DNA of 64,000 bases from positions 372,001 to 436,000 of the forward strand of contig NZ_BMNE01000001.1 of NCBI RefSeq assembly GCF_014646295.1, written 5' to 3'. This DNA comes from Nocardia rhizosphaerihabitans. Its GTDB lineage: Bacteria; Actinomycetota; Actinomycetes; Mycobacteriales; Mycobacteriaceae. This document shows, piece after piece, positions 59,738 through 64,000 of the stretch (position 1 is its first letter; every line of letters starts with the position of its first letter). Below the pieces are notes generated by a model. That model ran no database searches. It was not told the DNA's origin and saw nothing but the letters and a program-made list of their open reading frames with translations. Both the position numbers and the translations under genes were made by a program.

Positions 59738-61312
59738 CTACTTCTGGCGTAGCGTCTTCATGACGCCGAAGACCAGCGTCATCGTCTTGGCCCACATCTG
59801 CTCGGACATGCCGGGCAGCGGCGCGATCGGCAGCACCCGCTGGACGGCGATGGTCTGGGTGTCGATGTACTTCAGCAGCCCCTCGGGACCGTGGCGACGG
59901 CCCTGACCGGAGATGCCGAGGCCACCCGAGGGCGCGTCGACGCTGCCCCAGGCGGCGCTGAAGCCCTCGTTGACGTTCACCGAACCGGCGTTGATCCGTG
60001 CGGCCACCGCCTTGCCGCGCTCGGCGTCCTTGCTCCACACGCTGGCGTTGAGGCCGTAGGCGGTGTCGTTGGCGGCCTCGATGGCTGCCTCGTCGGAGTC
60101 GACCTTGTACACCGACACGACGGGGCCGAAGGTCTCCTCGCGGTAGACCGTCATGCCGGGCGCCACGTCGGCGAGCACGGTGGGCTCGTAGAAGTACGGG
60201 CCGAGGTCGGGACGGGCGCGGCCACCGGCGAGCACCTTGGCGCCCTTGGCGACGGCGTCGTCGACGTGCGCGGTGACGGTATCGAGCTGACGCTGGAAGG
60301 TCAGCGAGCCCATGTCCTTGCTGTAGTCGAGGTCGCCGCCGAGGGTCATGTTCTTGACGTTGCCGACGAACTCGGCGACGAACTGGTCGTAGACCGAGGC
60401 GTCGACATAGATGCGTTCCATCGACTCGCACAGCTGACCGGCCGAGGAGTAGCAGGCGCGCACGGCCAGCTTGGCGGCCTTGGAGACATCGGCGTCGGCG
60501 AGCACGAGCAGCGGGTTCTTGCCGCCGAGCTCGAGCGAGTAGCCGATCAGGCGCTCACCGGCCTGCTGGGCGATGGTGCGGCCGGTGGCGCTGGAACCGG
60601 TGTAGTCGACGTAATCGGCGCGCGCGATCACGTCGCCACCGATCTCGCGGCCACGGCCGAGCACGGCCTGCCACAGGCCGCGCGGCAGACCGGCGCGCTC
60701 GGCGGCGTCGATGGCCCACAGAGCCGACAGCGCGGTCTGGTTGTCCGGGCGGGCGATGACGGCATTACCCGCGACCAGGGCGGGCAGCGCGTCGGAGGCC
60801 GACAGCGCGAGCGGGTAGTTCCACGGCGAGATGACCGCGACGACGCCCTTGGGGCGGTGACGCACGTCGACCGAGGTGAGCACCGGCAGCACGCCGCGGG
60901 GCTTGCGGTCGGCGAGCAGCTTGGGCGCGACGGCGGCGTAGTAGCGCGAGTTCAGCGCGACGTCGGCGACCTCGTCGAACGCGTGCGGGCGCGACTTGCC
61001 GGTCTCGGTCTGCACGATGTCGAGGATCGTGTCCTGCTCGGCCAGCACGATGTCGTGGAAGCGGCGCACGATCTCCACGCGCTGCTTGACCGGCACCTTG
61101 GCCCAGTCGCGCTGCGCGTGGCGGGCCACGGCGAAGGCACGGTCGATGTCGGCGATCGAGGACTGCGGCAGGTCGCCGATCTTGTGTCCGGTGGCCGGGG
61201 CGAAGACCGGCACCGACGCGGCGCCACCTGCCACCGCACGGTCGAACAGGGGCTTGACCAGCGCGGTCGGCAGCGCGGTTGGTTCGGCGGTCAGCTCGGG
61301 GGCTGTCGTCAT
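59738..61312 (-). CDS. NAD(P)-dependent aldehyde dehydrogenase, succinate-semialdehyde dehydrogenase GabD2-like
   Basis: In this 524-residue aldehyde dehydrogenase, VISPWNYPLALSASDALPAL binds cofactor, LELGGKNPLLVLADAD holds the general-base glutamate, and SSAGQLCESMERIYVD holds the nucleophilic cysteine. Length and sequence are close to mycobacterial GabD2 (Rv1731, about 518 residues), whose real substrate is debated. It is divergent from a TetR gene with a palindromic operator and is followed by an SDR gene, so a wider role in aldehyde oxidation is more likely than GABA use. Confidence 0.88.
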   Translation of the reverse strand: MTTAPELTAEPTALPTALVKPLFDRAVAGGAASVPVFAPATGHKIGDLPQSSIADIDRAFAVARHAQRDWAKVPVKQRVEIVRRFHDIVLAEQDTILDIVQTETGKSRPHAFDEVADVALNSRYYAAVAPKLLADRKPRGVLPVLTSVDVRHRPKGVVAVISPWNYPLALSASDALPALVAGNAVIARPDNQTALSALWAIDAAERAGLPRGLWQAVLGRGREIGGDVIARADYVDYTGSSATGRTIAQQAGERLIGYSLELGGKNPLLVLADADVSKAAKLAVRACYSSAGQLCESMERIYVDASVYDQFVAEFVGNVKNMTLGGDLDYSKDMGSLTFQRQLDTVTAHVDDAVAKGAKVLAGGRARPDLGPYFYEPTVLADVAPGMTVYREETFGPVVSVYKVDSDEAAIEAANDTAYGLNASVWSKDAERGKAVAARINAGSVNVNEGFSAAWGSVDAPSGGLGISGQGRRHGPEGLLKYIDTQTIAVQRVLPIAPLPGMSEQMWAKTMTLVFGVMKTLRQK

Positions 61313-61377
61313 TGTCGGCCCTTCTCCTCAACAGATGGGTCGCGCGGATCGATCGCGCAGGTTCGGCTATTTGCCTG

Positions 61378-61389
61378 AACACTAGTGTT
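61378..61389. promoter_or_regulatory. TetR operator between aldehyde dehydrogenase and tetR genes
   Basis: AACACTAGTGTT is a perfect 12-bp palindrome in the 146-base divergent region. It is 66 bases from the dehydrogenase ATG and 70 bases from the TetR ATG. The sequence is of the type bound by TetR regulators of alcohol and aldehyde dehydrogenase genes. Confidence 0.65.
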
Positions 61390-61458
61390 AGATTAATGGT
61401 TGATGGCGGTACCGTGTCAAGCTTTCCGTGGTTGACCCGCGGTTGTGAGGGAGGTGCG

Positions 61459-62139
61459 ATGTCCGGTGATTCCGCCACGGTGCGCCGTGGGCGCCCGCCG
61501 CAGACGCAAGAGCAGGCCGAGGAGGTCCGCGCCAGGATCGTCGAGGCGACCGCCGCCGTGTTCGCGCGTAACGGTTCGCGCGGGTTGAGCGTCGCCCAGA
61601 TCATCGAGCAGGCCGGGCTGGCCAGGCCCACCTTCTACCGCTATTTCGGCAATGCCTCCGAGCCGCTGCACGTGGTGTTGACCGCGTCCAACGACGGCCT
61701 GGTCGGCGCGATCCGGGAGGCGTTGACCGGCACCGACGAGCCGGTCCAGCTGGGTATCCGGCTGATCGACGCCTATGTCGACTGGGCGCGCGGCCACGGC
61801 CCGATGCTGCGTCCCCTCTTCGCCGAGCTCCACGACCCCGGCTCCCCCGTCTCGGCCTACCGCGAGCGTGCCCTCGACGACATCCGCGACCTGGTGCGCA
61901 AGACCTTCGATGAACTGGACCGCCCTGTCCCCGCGCCCCTCGACATGGACGCGGCGCTGCATGTCTGCGAATACATCGTCTACCGCCTCACCGCGGGCAC
62001 CGAACCCGGCAGCGATCCCGATCCGGCGCTGGATTCCGAAGCCCGCGTCACCATGATCCGTGTCCTGCTGGTCACCCTCGGCACCCGCGACGACCTCGCC
62101 TACGCCATGGAGCTGCCCGGCCTCTTCCGCGACGCCTGA
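61459..62139 (+). CDS. TetR-family regulator of the aldehyde dehydrogenase/SDR unit
   Basis: This 226-residue protein has a helix-turn-helix at about 20-70 (GSRGLSVAQIIEQAGLARPT, FYRYFGN) and a ligand domain at 80-226. ATG 61459 follows GGGAGG; the longer frame to 61279 overlaps the dehydrogenase gene and the operator. The likely targets are itself and the divergent dehydrogenase gene. The last 40 bases overlap the 3' end of the NRPS gene on the other strand. Confidence 0.85.
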   Translation: MSGDSATVRRGRPPQTQEQAEEVRARIVEATAAVFARNGSRGLSVAQIIEQAGLARPTFYRYFGNASEPLHVVLTASNDGLVGAIREALTGTDEPVQLGIRLIDAYVDWARGHGPMLRPLFAELHDPGSPVSAYRERALDDIRDLVRKTFDELDRPVPAPLDMDAALHVCEYIVYRLTAGTEPGSDPDPALDSEARVTMIRVLLVTLGTRDDLAYAMELPGLFRDA

Positions 62140-64000
62140 CCCGCGCTCACCCCGGAACCGCCGCGCCTGAAGTGTTCGGCGAGGACGAGGCCGATGGCGC
62201 GGAGGGCGTCCGGGTCGGTCATCCGTTCGTGCCGGACGGGAATGCGGTGTTCGGTGATCCGGCCGGTGATGTGGTCGTGCCAGGCGAGAGCAGGCGAGGC
62301 GCCGTCGTCTGTGTGGTCCGCGGCGGAGCTGAAGTAGATCAGGTCACCGTCGAAGAGTGCGGGCCGGTGGTCGCGGGTGTGGTCGACGAGCCGCGTGTAG
62401 TCGCGGTGCAGGGTCACCAGATGCTCGGCGGTGAGGGCGGTGAAGAGGCCGCCTTGCCGGTGCAGCAACTCGGCCGCGACCTCCATGGTGGGCTCGGCGG
62501 GGAGCTCCGCGGCGGTGAGGCCGCCGAACTCGGTGAGCAGGTCCACGGTGGTGGGTTCGGGAGTGCGGCTGCTGCGGTCGGTGACGACGCGGGTGTCCAT
62601 CATGGCCAGCGTGGCGACGGGTTCGCCGGCGCGGCGCAGCCGGACGGCGATCGCGTGGGCGATGGTGCCGCCGAGCGAGTAGCCGAGCAGGTGGTAGGGG
62701 CCGTGCGGCTGGACGGACCTGATCTCGCGGACGTAGCGGGCGGCGAGGTCGTCGAGCGAGCCGAACTGCGCGGTGGGGTCGCTCAGCGCCGGGGATTGCA
62801 GCCCGAGCACAGGTCGGTCGTGGTCGAGGTGCTGCACGAGTCCGCTGAAACCCCAGGCCAATCCGATGGCCGGGTGGACGCAGAACAGCGGTGGCTCGGA
62901 GCCTGCGGCACGCAGTGGGAGCAGGACCGCGAGTGCGTCGCCGGGTTCCTGTTCGTCGAGGCCGCGCAGGCGGGCGTCGATGCGGCGGGCCAGCGATTGC
63001 GGTGTCGGATCGGTGAAGACCCATTGGATCGGTACGTCGGCACCGGTCGACTCCACCAGCCGCGCGACGAGTTGGGTGGCGGCCAGCGAGTTTCCGCCGA
63101 GGGCGAAGAAGCCGTCGTCGACGCTGACGCGTTCGATCTCGAGGGTCCGCGCGAAGGCGTCGCAGACGGTGGCCTCGAGCGGGGTGGACGGTGACCGGAA
63201 CCGGGACGGCCCCAGCGCTGGGGCCGGGAGGGCCTTATAGTCGAGTTTCCCGGTGGGGGCCAAGGGAATTCGCTCGAGGGTGAGGATGGCGGTGGGGATC
63301 ATGTGCGTGGGCAGCCGGGTCGCGAGGTAGCCGGTCAGCGCGCCGGTGTCGGGTGTGGTGTCCGGGACGGGAACGACGTAGCCGGTGAGCTGGTCGGTGC
63401 CGTTGGGGTGGGTGTGGACGGTGACGGCGGCGTAGCTGATGTCGGGGTGGCTGCGCAGCGCGGCTTCGATGTCGCCGCGTTCGATGCGGTGGCCGTGGAT
63501 TTTGAGTTGCAGGTCGCTGCGGCCCCTGTAGTGCAGTGTGCGGTCGGCGGTCCAGGTGACCAGGTCGCCGGTGCGGTACATCCGTGTCCCCGGTGGTCCG
63601 TAGGGGTCGGCGACGAACCGGGCCGCCGTGGTGGTGGGCTGATTGTGGTAGCCGCGGGCGAGGCCGGGTCCGGACACGTACAGTTCGCCCGCGACGCCGG
63701 GTGGGACAGGACGCAGCCTGCGGTCGAGGACGACAGCGGTGAATCCGCGAGTCGGGCCGCCGAAGGTCATCGGGGTGTCGTCGGTGCTGGTCCGGGGAGC
63801 TTCGGCGCAGCTCATGATGGTGGTTTCGGTGGCACCGTAGGAGTTGATCACCGTGCGGCCCGGAATCCATTGCCGGGCCAGGGCCGGTGGGCAGGTCTCG
63901 CCGCCGAGGATCACGGTGCGCAAGGTGTCGAGTTCGCCGGAAGGCAGCGACGCGAGCACCGTCGGGGTGAAGGCGGCATGGGTGACGTGTTCGGCGGCGA
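62100..64000 (-). CDS. Non-ribosomal peptide synthetase, C-terminal A-PCP-TE portion (continues off the right edge)
   Basis: About 633 codons are visible. Adenylation-domain cores appear in order: NSYGATETT (A5), GELYVSGPGLARGY (A6), YRTGDL (A7), GRSDLQLKIHGHRIERGDIE (A8) and PLAPTGKLDYKAL (A10). Next is a carrier domain with DDGFFALGGNSLAATQ, whose serine takes phosphopantetheine, and a type I thioesterase domain with the nucleophile in GYSLGGTIAHAIA. The thioesterase makes this the terminal module. The substrate pocket upstream of A5 is mostly outside the window. A siderophore product is possible given the iron uptake genes 18 kb away, but nothing here proves it. The gene ends 40 bases inside the convergent TetR gene. 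Confidence 0.92.
   Translation of the reverse strand, partial: AAEHVTHAAFTPTVLASLPSGELDTLRTVILGGETCPPALARQWIPGRTVINSYGATETTIMSCAEAPRTSTDDTPMTFGGPTRGFTAVVLDRRLRPVPPGVAGELYVSGPGLARGYHNQPTTTAARFVADPYGPPGTRMYRTGDLVTWTADRTLHYRGRSDLQLKIHGHRIERGDIEAALRSHPDISYAAVTVHTHPNGTDQLTGYVVPVPDTTPDTGALTGYLATRLPTHMIPTAILTLERIPLAPTGKLDYKALPAPALGPSRFRSPSTPLEATVCDAFARTLEIERVSVDDGFFALGGNSLAATQLVARLVESTGADVPIQWVFTDPTPQSLARRIDARLRGLDEQEPGDALAVLLPLRAAGSEPPLFCVHPAIGLAWGFSGLVQHLDHDRPVLGLQSPALSDPTAQFGSLDDLAARYVREIRSVQPHGPYHLLGYSLGGTIAHAIAVRLRRAGEPVATLAMMDTRVVTDRSSRTPEPTTVDLLTEFGGLTAAELPAEPTMEVAAELLHRQGGLFTALTAEHLVTLHRDYTRLVDHTRDHRPALFDGDLIYFSSAADHTDDGASPALAWHDHITGRITEHRIPVRHERMTDPDALRAIGLVLAEHFRRGGSGVSAGQASRKRPGSSMA

Noticed and set aside
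1..64000. tRNA, rRNA, CRISPR arrays, insertion sequences or phage attachment sites
   Set aside because: I looked for cloverleaf-like and repeat-spacer patterns, transposase motifs and flanking direct repeats while reading and saw none. A covariance-model scan would be needed to exclude small RNAs.

Overview
The window is high-GC actinobacterial DNA, with strong codon-position GC bias, GTG/TTG starts and many 4-base start/stop overlaps. The gene set fits Nocardia or a close relative in the Mycobacteriales. Indicators are mycofactocin genes (mftD, mftE, mftR), an F420-type luciferase-like oxidoreductase, an L,D-transpeptidase, IdeR-type iron control, an NRPS and a full mevalonate pathway. This is inferred from gene content only. 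I saw no rRNA, tRNA, CRISPR array or insertion sequence.

Region 1 (1-7471). A mycofactocin block (mftE, then mftD running off the left edge, with mftR divergent) is followed by a complete stressosome operon rsbR-rsbS-rsbT-rsbX-like-rsbU-like. A SigB/SigF-type promoter precedes that operon. Downstream lies a strikingly amphipathic 24-residue peptide gene with a strong ribosome binding site and its own promoter and terminator candidates.

Region 2 (7525-21472, all minus). This is a tightly coupled operon of 12 genes plus a possible 21-codon gene. It reads GGPP-synthase-like enzyme, squalene/phytoene-synthase-like enzyme, membrane desaturase/hydroxylase, MddA/ICMT-type membrane methyltransferase, the six mevalonate-pathway genes (mevalonate kinase, diphosphomevalonate decarboxylase, phosphomevalonate kinase, type 2 IPP isomerase, HMG-CoA reductase, HMG-CoA synthase) and two tandem Baeyer-Villiger monooxygenases. 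It looks like a terpenoid gene cluster with its own precursor supply. I cannot assign it to a known product, and it is my first candidate for an undescribed system. An ABC exporter pair lies upstream (22285-25811).

Region 3 (25912-40711). Small regulators (TetR, AraC), a DoxX-like protein, a HIT protein and unknown genes lead into a histidine-utilisation locus: hutC, hutU, hutH, two permeases, hutI, hutG. Three near-identical palindromes (core TGTATATACA) sit inside promoter spacers at each hut transcription unit, so HutC control is readable from the sequence. A TetR/membrane-protein pair with a 32-bp palindromic operator is inserted between hutU and hutH.

Region 4 (40709-50935). An IdeR-like iron box precedes a FecCD-type siderophore uptake operon (two permeases, ATPase, lipoprotein). 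Next come an ArsB/NhaD-type permease with a CBS protein and a small KhtT-like N-domain protein, a NarL-type two-component system, and a CPA2 cation/proton antiporter with two KhtT-like regulatory subunits.

Region 5 (50996-64000). It holds a PNPOx-fold protein, a STAS protein, a luciferase-like oxidoreductase, a cyclodeaminase/cyclohydrolase-family protein, an L,D-transpeptidase, an unknown membrane protein and a FolD paralogue that lacks the catalytic lysine. These are followed by a YdcF protein, a PrmC-related methyltransferase, an SDR/aldehyde dehydrogenase pair with a divergent TetR, and the last part of an NRPS (A-PCP-TE) that continues past the right edge.
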